Shown here: piece by piece, positions 41,136-48,283 of the stretch
Layout of the letters: every line of letters begins with the position of its first letter
Position numbering within the stretch: position 1 is the first letter of the stretch
NCBI RefSeq assembly: GCF_002778285.1
Contig: NZ_NESM01000001.1
Location: 266,529 to 330,528 of the forward strand
Direction of reading: 5' to 3'
DNA: 64,000 bases
From: Limnohabitans sp. 15K
GTDB lineage: Bacteria > Pseudomonadota > Gammaproteobacteria > Burkholderiales > Burkholderiaceae_C
Notes under the pieces: model-generated
Told to the model about the DNA's origin: nothing
Seen by the model: the letters and a program-made list of their open reading frames with translations, nothing else
Databases searched by the model: none
Made by a program: the position numbers and the translations under genes

Positions 41136-41459
41136 ATGGACACCACCGAAACACAAGCGCCTCAGCACACCAGCTTTGCCGAGTTCTACCCCTTCTACCT
41201 GAGCGAACACAACAACAAGACCTGCCGCCGCCTGCACTTTTTGGGCAGCACATTGAGCCTGGTGTGCCTGACCATGCTCGCCATCACCGGCAAACCCCAA
41301 TACTTTTTGTATGGTTTGTTGTGCGGCTATGGCTGCGCCTGGGTCGGGCATTTTGTGTTCGAGAAGAACAAGCCCGCCAGCTTCAAACGCCCGCTCTACA
41401 GTTTCATGGGCGACTGGGTGATGTACCGCGACATGTGGCGCGGTCGGGTGAGCTTTTAA
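41136..41459 (+). CDS. DUF962 (Mpo1/YGL010w-like) membrane protein
   Basis: 107 residues. The family pattern SFAEFYPFYLSEHNNKTCRR, then LHFLGSTLSLV, GCAWVGHFVFEKNKPASFKR and a terminal YSFMGDWVMYRDM is diagnostic of DUF962, related to yeast Mpo1, an iron-dependent dioxygenase that alpha-oxidises 2-hydroxy fatty acids. The conserved His residues (SEHNN, LHFLG, GHFVFE) are present. Two or three short membrane helices. It follows the P450 gene by 17 bp with AGGAG, so the pair may act on lipids together; this is inferred. Confidence 0.9.
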   Translation: MDTTETQAPQHTSFAEFYPFYLSEHNNKTCRRLHFLGSTLSLVCLTMLAITGKPQYFLYGLLCGYGCAWVGHFVFEKNKPASFKRPLYSFMGDWVMYRDMWRGRVSF

Positions 41460-41463
41460 GCGC

Positions 41464-42705
41464 TCACTTCGGCAGCAGCTGCTCCAATCGGATCTTATCC
41501 AGACCCGTTTGCTGCCAAATCGGGTCGGCCTCAGCCCCCCGCAACACCAGCAAGCGTTCGGCCAACGGGGCCACCGTGGCCAGTGCGGGGTCCACCAGCA
41601 AGACCTGACGGGCTTGACCCTGATCGTTTTGCTCAGTCAGCCGACCCACCCAATCGAGGCTTCGCAAAACCTCCAGCACCTGACGCAGCTCGCTCAACTC
41701 CACCCGCAAACGCATGGCCAAATCGTCGGTGCTCAATCCCCGACGCTCTGATGCCTTGGCCGTGTTCAACTCGGCCAGCACCTCCAACGCGAGCCTGAAA
41801 GACCAGCCCGCACCGTCCGGCTTGCGCCAAGTTGATCGCCCCAATTCAGGCAAACTGGCCGCCACCACGGCGCCCAGCAGCACCAAAAGCCAGGTCACGT
41901 AAATCCAGACCAACAAAATGGGCAGCGCCGCGAATGCGCCGTAAATCAAGGAATAGGTCGGCACTTGGAGCAAGTAAACCGCCATGCCTTTTTTAGCCAA
42001 CTCCAGCGAGCCCGCCACCAAAAAACCTGCGGTGATGGCATGCCGCCAGCGCACGCGGGTGTAAGGCACGTAGAAATACAAACCACTGACACAGGCTGTG
42101 AGCAGCACAAACTCAAAACTGTCGAGCAACCATCGGACCGAGCCGGGCAAAACATCCACCACATCACGCGACGCGGTGACCACATAAGACGTGATGGCCA
42201 GGCTGGCGCCCAAAAACAAAGGCCCCAGCGTGATGGCACACCAATACAACAAGACCCTTTGGGCCAAAGGCCGCTCGCGTTGGAGGCCCCAAATTTGCCC
42301 CAAAGTGCGCTCGATCGTGACCATCAAAAACACGGCCGACATCAACAAGGCCACCAAACCCACCGAACCCAAACGGCTGGCCTTGCGCGAAAACTGTGTC
42401 AGGTAGCTGAGCACTTGGCGGGAAATGCTCTCAGGCACCAAGCTTTCAATCAGCCAGCGCTGAATGTTGTCCTGAAACTGGCCAAACAAGGGAAATGCCG
42501 CAAACACAGCCAAACCCACCGCAAACAGGGGCACCAAGGCCAGCACCGTGGTGAAGGTCAGCGAGCTGGCGCTGACACCCAAACGGGCATCGCGAAAGCG
42601 ATTGGCCAACACCCCGGCCATTTGACGCCAAGGAAAAACCAACAACTCTTGCCACCAAAGGGTGGCATGGGCTTTCAATGAGGACTGGGAGAAGGAAGAT
42701 GGCAT
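41464..42705 (-). CDS. YihY/BrkB-family inner-membrane protein
   Basis: 413 residues. About six membrane helices in the first 290 residues with the family motifs ASSLTFTTVLALVPLFAVGL and YGAFAALPILLVWIYVTWLL, then a cytoplasmic C-terminal domain resembling a winged helix (GLSTDDLAMRLRVELSELRQ). The family was once annotated as ribonuclease BN or virulence factor BrkB; its actual function is unsettled. The gene converges on the DUF962 gene with a 4-bp gap and is divergent from the DUF2069 gene with 21 bp between starts. Confidence 0.92.
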   Translation of the reverse strand: MPSSFSQSSLKAHATLWWQELLVFPWRQMAGVLANRFRDARLGVSASSLTFTTVLALVPLFAVGLAVFAAFPLFGQFQDNIQRWLIESLVPESISRQVLSYLTQFSRKASRLGSVGLVALLMSAVFLMVTIERTLGQIWGLQRERPLAQRVLLYWCAITLGPLFLGASLAITSYVVTASRDVVDVLPGSVRWLLDSFEFVLLTACVSGLYFYVPYTRVRWRHAITAGFLVAGSLELAKKGMAVYLLQVPTYSLIYGAFAALPILLVWIYVTWLLVLLGAVVAASLPELGRSTWRKPDGAGWSFRLALEVLAELNTAKASERRGLSTDDLAMRLRVELSELRQVLEVLRSLDWVGRLTEQNDQGQARQVLLVDPALATVAPLAERLLVLRGAEADPIWQQTGLDKIRLEQLLPK

Positions 42706-42726
42706 GCCCGGTATGATGCCACCGCA

Positions 42727-43134
42727 ATGAACACTCTCACAGAAAACGCCCCCGCAGGCGTCGATTTCACCCGCTGGATGGCTGTCGTCAGCCTGCTGGG
42801 CTTGATACTTTTAGGCTTGGCATGGGAGCTTTGGCTGGCCCCCTTGCGACCAGGAGGCTCTTGGTGGGCCATCAAGGTCTTGCCTTTGTGCATTCCTTTG
42901 GCGGGCTTGCTGAAAAACCGCATGTACACCTACCGCTGGGTCAGCATGCTGGTTTGGCTTTACTTCATTGAAGGTGTGGTTCGGGCTTGGGGCGATGCTT
43001 GGCCTTCCAACGCGCTGGCTGGCATTCAGACCCTCTTGTGCATCACCTTGTTTGTGGCCTGCGCCCTGCATGTGCGCATCCGCTTCAAAGCCGCCAAAGC
43101 CACCGGCAACTTTGTGCCCGTTCCCCGGGACTGA
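42727..43134 (+). CDS. DUF2069 family small membrane protein
   Basis: 135 residues with four membrane helices. The conserved layout is LLGLILLGLAWELWLAP, PLCIPLAGLLKNRMYTYRWV and MLVWLYFIEGVVRAWGD, typical of the proteobacterial DUF2069 family of unknown function. It is followed after 5 bp by a FAD-linked oxidase gene and divergent from brkB with a very short shared upstream region. Confidence 0.9.
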   Translation: MNTLTENAPAGVDFTRWMAVVSLLGLILLGLAWELWLAPLRPGGSWWAIKVLPLCIPLAGLLKNRMYTYRWVSMLVWLYFIEGVVRAWGDAWPSNALAGIQTLLCITLFVACALHVRIRFKAAKATGNFVPVPRD

Positions 43135-43139
43135 ACACC

Positions 43140-44564
43140 ATGACCCAGATCATGTTAGAACAATTGCGCCAAATTTGTGGCCCTGCCAACGTGCTCACCC
43201 ACGAAGACCCGGCCACCGACCTCAGCCCCTGGGAGCAAGACTGGCGCAAACGGGTCACTGGCCGGGCCTTGGCCGTGGTGCGTCCGGGTGACACAGCGCA
43301 AGTGGCTGCCGTGGTCAAAGCCTGCGCTGCACACCATACTCCCATCGTGCCGCAGGGCGGCAACACTGGGCTGGTGGTGGGCGGCGTGCCCAACGGCTCG
43401 GGCACACAAATTGTGTTGAGCATGACCCGAATGAACACCGTGCGCGCCATCGACCCGGCCAACCTCACCATCACCGTGGAAGCCGGTTGCGTGCTGCAAA
43501 ACCTCCAAGCTGCCGCCGAAGCCGCAGGTTTTCTGTTCCCCCTGAGCCTGGGCGCCGAAGGCAGCTGCACCATCGGCGGCAACCTGGGCACCAACGCGGG
43601 TGGCACGCAGGTGGTGCGCTATGGCAACACCCGAGAGCTGTGCCTAGGCCTGGAAGTCGTCACCGCGCAAGGCGACATCTGGCACGGCTTGAGCGGCCTG
43701 CGCAAAGACAACACGGGTTATGACCTGCGAAATTTGATGATCGGCAGCGAAGGCACGCTGGGCATCATCACCGCTGCGACCATGAAGCTTTACCCCCAGC
43801 CCGCTGCGCAGCTGACCGCCTGGGCCGCCGTGCCAAGCATGGAAGCGGCCGTGCAACTGTTGGGGCTGGCACACCAGCGTCTGGGGCCAGGCCTCACAGG
43901 TTTTGAAGTCATGGGCCAGTTCGCCCTGAGCTTGGTGGACAAACATTACCCGCAGCTGCGCGTGCCGCTCTGGCAAGAAACGCCATGGTGTGTCCTGTTA
44001 GAGAACTCCGACAGCGAAAGCGAAAGCCACGCCCGGGGACAGTTTGAAGCCCTGCTCGAAGCCGCGCTGGAACTGGGCTGCGTAACCGATGCCGTGGTCG
44101 CCGAGAACCTCACGCAGGCCAAAGGCCTGTGGCACATCCGGGAGAGCATCACGATGGCGCAGGCCCAAGAAGGCCTGAACATCAAACACGACATCAGCAT
44201 CCCGGTCTCGCGCATCCCGGCCTTTGTGGCCGAGACAGACGCCCTGTTGGCCCAAAACGTGCCCGGCGTGCGCATGGTCGACTTTGGCCACTTGGGCGAT
44301 GGCAACCTGCACTACAACGTGCAAGCGCCTGCAGGGGCCGATGGCCCAGCCTTCTTGCGCGAGTTCGAAGACAAGGTGAACACTTGGGTGTTTGACCAAG
44401 TCAAACGCTTTGGCGGCTCCATCAGCGCCGAACACGGCGTGGGCGAGCAAAAGGTGAACAAGCTGCCGATTTACAAAGACCCCACGGCCTTGGCCATGAT
44501 GCGGGCAGTGAAAAAAGCCCTTGACCCGCAGAACATCATGAACCCGGGGCGCGTGCTGGGCTGA
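43140..44564 (+). CDS. FAD-linked D-2-hydroxyacid dehydrogenase (GlcD/D-2-hydroxyglutarate or D-lactate dehydrogenase family)
   Basis: 474 residues from the ATG at 43140. The N-terminal PCMH FAD domain has PIVPQGGNTGLVVGGVPNG and LSLGAEGSCTIGGNLGTNAG. The C-terminal FAD-oxidase domain has DFGHLGDGNLHYN (metal- and substrate-binding His) and SISAEHGVGEQKVNKLP. This is the VAO-type family oxidising D-lactate, glycolate or D-2-hydroxyglutarate and passing electrons to ETF or quinone. No glcE or glcF genes adjoin, so a single-subunit D-2-HG or D-lactate dehydrogenase is more likely than glycolate oxidase. Confidence 0.93.
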   Translation: MTQIMLEQLRQICGPANVLTHEDPATDLSPWEQDWRKRVTGRALAVVRPGDTAQVAAVVKACAAHHTPIVPQGGNTGLVVGGVPNGSGTQIVLSMTRMNTVRAIDPANLTITVEAGCVLQNLQAAAEAAGFLFPLSLGAEGSCTIGGNLGTNAGGTQVVRYGNTRELCLGLEVVTAQGDIWHGLSGLRKDNTGYDLRNLMIGSEGTLGIITAATMKLYPQPAAQLTAWAAVPSMEAAVQLLGLAHQRLGPGLTGFEVMGQFALSLVDKHYPQLRVPLWQETPWCVLLENSDSESESHARGQFEALLEAALELGCVTDAVVAENLTQAKGLWHIRESITMAQAQEGLNIKHDISIPVSRIPAFVAETDALLAQNVPGVRMVDFGHLGDGNLHYNVQAPAGADGPAFLREFEDKVNTWVFDQVKRFGGSISAEHGVGEQKVNKLPIYKDPTALAMMRAVKKALDPQNIMNPGRVLG

Positions 44565-44578
44565 GACACCCAGCACGC
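44551..44578. terminator. Bidirectional terminator between convergent genes
   Basis: GCGTGCTGGG (44551-44560), 8-nt loop, CCCAGCACGC (44569-44578): a perfect 10-bp GC-rich stem overlapping the last codons of the FAD-linked dehydrogenase and lying just beyond the stop of the convergent parvulin gene. Confidence 0.6.
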
Positions 44579-44583
44579 CTTAC

Positions 44584-45384
44584 TCACTTCACCACAGCCG
44601 CATCGCTCAACTTCTTGAGCAAGGCCGCACGGCGGTTCTGGACCACGGCGGCTTGCAGCAGGTTTTTGCTCTCGTCAAAACCGGGCACCTGGTAAGGGCG
44701 CTTGCCCGCCAGCTTGACCACATGCCAGTAAGGGCCGACCTGAATCGGGGCGGCCGACACCGCGCCTGGCGCCAAGTTGACCACCACGTTGGAGATGGCC
44801 GGGGCAATCTGATCGGGCAAGAACCAACCCAACTCGCCGCCCTTGTCTTTGCTCGGGTCCATCGAACGGGACTTGGCCAAGTCATCAAAGGCCTGACCTG
44901 ATCGAACTGCCGTCATCACCGATCGGGCATCGGCTTCGCTGGCCAGCACAATGGTCGAAATCTGGAACTGCTGCAAATCGCCAGCGGACTTCAAAGCTTT
45001 GACCTGGCGCTCGTACTCGGCTTTGAGCTCGGCTTCGGCAATCGGGTTTTTGGTGAACTCGTCGTTCAGCACCAACTCGATCAGCAGGTTTTGGCGCATC
45101 ACCGCCAACGCATCTTGCGTGGCAGGTATTTTGTCGAGGCCACGTTTTTGCGCCTCTTGCGCCATCAGCTCACGCGCCACCAGCTCTTGCTTGAGCGCGG
45201 CACGCAACTCGTGCGTGTCTTTTTGGCCCTGGGCGACGTTGGCCTGGACATTGCGGTCCATCAAGCGGGACGAGATCGACACGCCATTGACCACGGCCAC
45301 GGGTGCATCAGCGGCCTGAGAAGCAAATGCAAACAAGCAAGTGGCTGTCAGCCCCCAACGTCTCATCCAGTGCTTTCGAAACAT
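44584..45384 (-). CDS. Exported peptidyl-prolyl cis-trans isomerase, parvulin type
   Basis: 266 residues. Signal peptide about 1-24 (ATCLFAFASQA-AD). A SurA-like helical N-domain (residues 25-130) precedes a parvulin domain: FQISTIVLASEADARSVMTA, SMDPSKDKGGELGWFLPDQI and APIQVGPYWHVVKLAGKRPY. It probably assists folding of envelope proteins in the periplasm, like PpiC/PrsA-type chaperones. AAAGGTG precedes the ATG. It is divergent from thyA. Confidence 0.93.
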   Translation of the reverse strand: MFRKHWMRRWGLTATCLFAFASQAADAPVAVVNGVSISSRLMDRNVQANVAQGQKDTHELRAALKQELVARELMAQEAQKRGLDKIPATQDALAVMRQNLLIELVLNDEFTKNPIAEAELKAEYERQVKALKSAGDLQQFQISTIVLASEADARSVMTAVRSGQAFDDLAKSRSMDPSKDKGGELGWFLPDQIAPAISNVVVNLAPGAVSAAPIQVGPYWHVVKLAGKRPYQVPGFDESKNLLQAAVVQNRRAALLKKLSDAAVVK

Positions 45385-45455
45385 CTTTCACCTTTCAGCC
45401 AAACAAGAAATTCGGCCCCAAGGATACAACGTCCTATTGACTTAAACTCAACGTT

Positions 45456-46307
45456 ATGAACTCCCCTGCCCAGCCCCTTCTCCGCCCTGTACGCAGCCAG
45501 TACGAAGACTTCATGCGCCACGTTTACACAACGGGTGTGCAAAAGGGGGACCGCACCGGCACCGGCACGCGCAGCGTGTTTGGCCACCAGATGCGGTTTG
45601 ACCTGCACGAGGGCTTCCCGCTGGTGACCACCAAAAAGGTGTTTTTGCGGGCCATCATTGTGGAGCTGCTGTGGTTTTTGCGAGGCGACAGCAATGTGAA
45701 ATGGCTGCAAGAACGCGGTTGCACGATTTGGGACGAATGGGCACGCGAAGACGGCTCGCTCGGCCCCGTTTATGGTGTGCAATGGCGCAGCTGGCCAACA
45801 CCTGGTGGCGGCAACATTGACCAGATCCAGCAGGTCATGGACACCCTCAAAAACAACCCCGACTCGCGCCGCATCATTGTGAGCGCCTGGAACGTGGCCG
45901 AACTGGACCAGATGGCGCTGATGCCTTGCCATGCTTTCTTTCAGTTCTATGTGGCCCCACCGCAAAACCCCGGCGAGAAAGCCAAACTCAGCTGCCAGCT
46001 GTACCAGCGCAGCGCCGACATCTTTTTGGGCGTTCCCTTCAATATTGCCAGCTATGCCTTGCTCACCCACATGGTGGCGCAGCAGTGCGACATGGACGTG
46101 GGTGACTTCATCTGGACGGGTGGTGACTGCCACATTTACAGCAACCACCACGAACAAGTGGAACTGCAACTGAGCCGCGCGCCCATGGCCTACCCCACGC
46201 TCAACATCAAACGCAAGCCCGCGTCGATCTTCGATTACGAATTTGAAGACTTCGAGGTCGTGGGCTACGAATGCCACCCGGCCATCAAAGCGCCTGTCGC
46301 TGTCTGA
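45456..46307 (+). CDS. thyA: Thymidylate synthase
   Basis: 283 residues, near the usual ThyA length (264 plus a short insert). Motifs: [60 protein letters not shown], the catalytic cysteine in [12 protein letters not shown] (about 162), and [12 protein letters not shown]. It methylates dUMP to dTMP with methylenetetrahydrofolate, yielding dihydrofolate, which the neighbouring FolA regenerates. There is no clear Shine-Dalgarno before the ATG (AACTCAACGTT). Confidence 0.97.
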   Translation: MNSPAQPLLRPVRSQYEDFMRHVYTTGVQKGDRTGTGTRSVFGHQMRFDLHEGFPLVTTKKVFLRAIIVELLWFLRGDSNVKWLQERGCTIWDEWAREDGSLGPVYGVQWRSWPTPGGGNIDQIQQVMDTLKNNPDSRRIIVSAWNVAELDQMALMPCHAFFQFYVAPPQNPGEKAKLSCQLYQRSADIFLGVPFNIASYALLTHMVAQQCDMDVGDFIWTGGDCHIYSNHHEQVELQLSRAPMAYPTLNIKRKPASIFDYEFEDFEVVGYECHPAIKAPVAV

Positions 46308-46318
46308 GGTTCGCTCGC

Positions 46319-46807
46319 ATGAAGTTGCACCTGATTTATGCCCGCGCCCGCAACGGCACGATTGGCAAAGACATGCAGATGCCTTGGCACCTGCCCGAAG
46401 ACTTGGCGCACTTCAAGCGTGTCACGCTGGGCCAGCCGGTCATCATGGGCCGCAAAACTTGGGATTCGCTCCCAGCCCGCTTCAGGCCCCTGCCCGGTCG
46501 CACCAACATCGTCATCACCCGTCAGGCCGACTGGAACGCAGATGGCGCATTGCGTGCGGCCTCCATCGAAGAGGCCATGCAGCTGTGCGGTGATGTGCCC
46601 GATGCTTGGATCATCGGTGGCGCGGAGATTTACCGCCAAGCCGAGCCGATGGCCAGCACGGCGGTCGTCACCGAGATCGACGCCGACTTTGACGGCGACG
46701 CTTTTGCACCCGAGCTGGGTGAACGCTGGCAAGAAATTCAGCGCGAATCGCACTTAGCAGCCAGCGGCCTGCCCTTCAGTTTCGTCACTTACCAACACAC
46801 CATTTAA
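46319..46807 (+). CDS. folA: Dihydrofolate reductase
   Basis: 162 residues, standard. Motifs: LIYARARNGTIGKDMQMPWH, then LPEDLAHFKRVTLGQPVIMG with RKTWDSLP (NADPH and folate pocket; the acidic residue in LPEDL), and WIIGGAEIYRQAEP. It reduces dihydrofolate to tetrahydrofolate with NADPH. It follows thyA by 11 bp, the usual thyA-folA pairing, so dTMP synthesis and folate recycling are co-expressed. The start gives MKLHLIYA; a longer frame overlapping thyA is not used. Confidence 0.97.
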   Translation: MKLHLIYARARNGTIGKDMQMPWHLPEDLAHFKRVTLGQPVIMGRKTWDSLPARFRPLPGRTNIVITRQADWNADGALRAASIEEAMQLCGDVPDAWIIGGAEIYRQAEPMASTAVVTEIDADFDGDAFAPELGERWQEIQRESHLAASGLPFSFVTYQHTI

Positions 46808-46817
46808 GGAGACAGCC

Positions 46818-47396
46818 ATGTCAGGACAAGGTTTTCACGTTCACGGCCCACACGATCACGAGTTAGAGCACGCTGCGCATGGCGGCCATGGCAGCGACAG
46901 CCACACCAGCTCGATCGCGATGTTCACCGCCATCATTGCCACGGTGGGCGCACTGTTCGGCTACATGGGCGGTGCCACACAGGCCAATGCGGGTCTGTAC
47001 AAAAACAACGCGGCCATCAAAAAAACCGAAGCCTCCAACCAATGGAATTACTACCAGGCCAAAAGCAGCAAGCAAAACCTGAGCGAGCTGGCTCTCGAGT
47101 TGGCACCGGGTAAAAAAGAGTTTTATCAAGAAGAAATCAAACGCTACAAGGGTGAAAAATCAGAGATCAAAGCGGCCGCTGAAAAGTTGGAAGCCGAGTC
47201 CAAACGCTGGGACGAGCAATCCGACGAGCAAATGCACCAACACCACCGCTGGGCGCAGGCCACCACGGTGCTGCAAGTGTCGATTGCCATGGCCGCCATT
47301 GCTTTGCTGACCCGGAAAAAATGGCTGGAATACGTCATGTACGGTGCAGGCGCCATTGGTGTCGTGGTGGGTGGCTTGGCCGCTTTCCACATTTGA
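46818..47396 (+). CDS. DUF4337 family membrane protein
   Basis: 192 residues. N-terminal His-rich stretch (HVHGPHDHELEHAAHGGHG), one membrane helix (FTAIIATVGALFGYMGGA), a charged coiled-coil region (KRYKGEKSEIKAAAEKLEAE) and two closing helices (VSIAMAAIALLTRKK; YGAGAIGVVVGGLAAF). This layout, with NAAIKKTEASNQWNYYQAKS, is the DUF4337 family of unknown function. The His-rich tail might bind metal, but that is speculation. AAGGAG precedes the ATG, 10 bp after folA. Confidence 0.9.
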   Translation: MSGQGFHVHGPHDHELEHAAHGGHGSDSHTSSIAMFTAIIATVGALFGYMGGATQANAGLYKNNAAIKKTEASNQWNYYQAKSSKQNLSELALELAPGKKEFYQEEIKRYKGEKSEIKAAAEKLEAESKRWDEQSDEQMHQHHRWAQATTVLQVSIAMAAIALLTRKKWLEYVMYGAGAIGVVVGGLAAFHI

Positions 47397-47415
47397 TTTT
47401 TTCGATGGACGCCTG

Positions 47416-48198
47416 ATGAAAATCGCCACCTGGAATGTGAACTCTTTGTCCGTGCGCCTGCCCCAGGTGCTCGACTGGCTGGCCGCCAACCCGACCGAGG
47501 TGTTGGCCCTGCAAGAGCTCAAGATGACCGACGACAAATTTCCTGCGGCGGCTTTCACGGATTCGGGTTTCCAAGCCCAGTGGTTTGGCCAAAAAACCTA
47601 CAACGGCGTGGCGCTGATCTCCAAAGCCGAAGGCGCGGATGTGGTGAAAAACATTCCCGGTTTTGAAGACGACATGTCGCGCGTGATCGCCGCCACCTAC
47701 CCCGATGGCGCGGGTGGCACGATTCGCGTGATCGGCGCGTATTTCCCGAACGGCCAAGCGCCCGACAGCGACAAGTTTGTCTACAAAATGCGCTGGCTGG
47801 ACGCCTTGCGTGATTGGGTGCAAAGCGAGATGCAAAAGCACCCCAACCTGGTGCTGACAGGAGACTTCAACATCACCTTTGACGAGCTCGACATGTGGGA
47901 CCCAGTGGGCCTGAAAGACACCATCCACTGCACCGTGGCCGAGCGTGAAAAATTGCAAGCCCTGACCGATCTGGGGTTGGCCGACAGCTTCCGTTTGTTT
48001 GAGCAGCCCGAGAAAAGCTACAGCTGGTGGGATTACCGCGAGTTCGCCTTCCGCCGCAACCGGGGCCTGCGCATTGACCACATTTTGATTTCGCCAGCGC
48101 TCAAAGCCCGCGCCAGCGCCTGCGTGATCGACCGAGCCCCCCGCAAAAACGAACGGCCCAGCGACCACACGCCTGTGGTGCTGACGCTGGGTGCTTGA
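47416..48198 (+). CDS. xthA: Exodeoxyribonuclease III
   Basis: 260 residues from the ATG at 47416. Endonuclease/exonuclease/phosphatase fold motifs: KIATWNVNSLSVRLPQVLDW, LALQELKMTD (metal Glu), TGDFNITFDELDMWD (D-x-N), NRGLRIDHILIS and NERPSDHTPVVLTL (catalytic Asp-His). It removes 3'-blocked ends and cleaves at abasic sites in base-excision repair. It begins 19 bp after the DUF4337 gene in the same direction. Confidence 0.95.
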   Translation: MKIATWNVNSLSVRLPQVLDWLAANPTEVLALQELKMTDDKFPAAAFTDSGFQAQWFGQKTYNGVALISKAEGADVVKNIPGFEDDMSRVIAATYPDGAGGTIRVIGAYFPNGQAPDSDKFVYKMRWLDALRDWVQSEMQKHPNLVLTGDFNITFDELDMWDPVGLKDTIHCTVAEREKLQALTDLGLADSFRLFEQPEKSYSWWDYREFAFRRNRGLRIDHILISPALKARASACVIDRAPRKNERPSDHTPVVLTLGA

Positions 48199-48255
48199 AT
48201 GACCAGTGGCTTTACCCCGAAGCCCCGGCGACATTGAGTCTGTTAGCCCTGATGC

Positions 48256-48283
48256 AAACCCACCCCAGGCCCTGATTGGGTTT
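48256..48283. terminator. Weak terminator-like repeat between xthA and comEC
   Basis: AAACCCA (48256-48262) and TGGGTTT (48277-48283) with a 14-nt loop in the gap between these convergent genes. No T-run; low confidence as a true terminator. Confidence 0.3.
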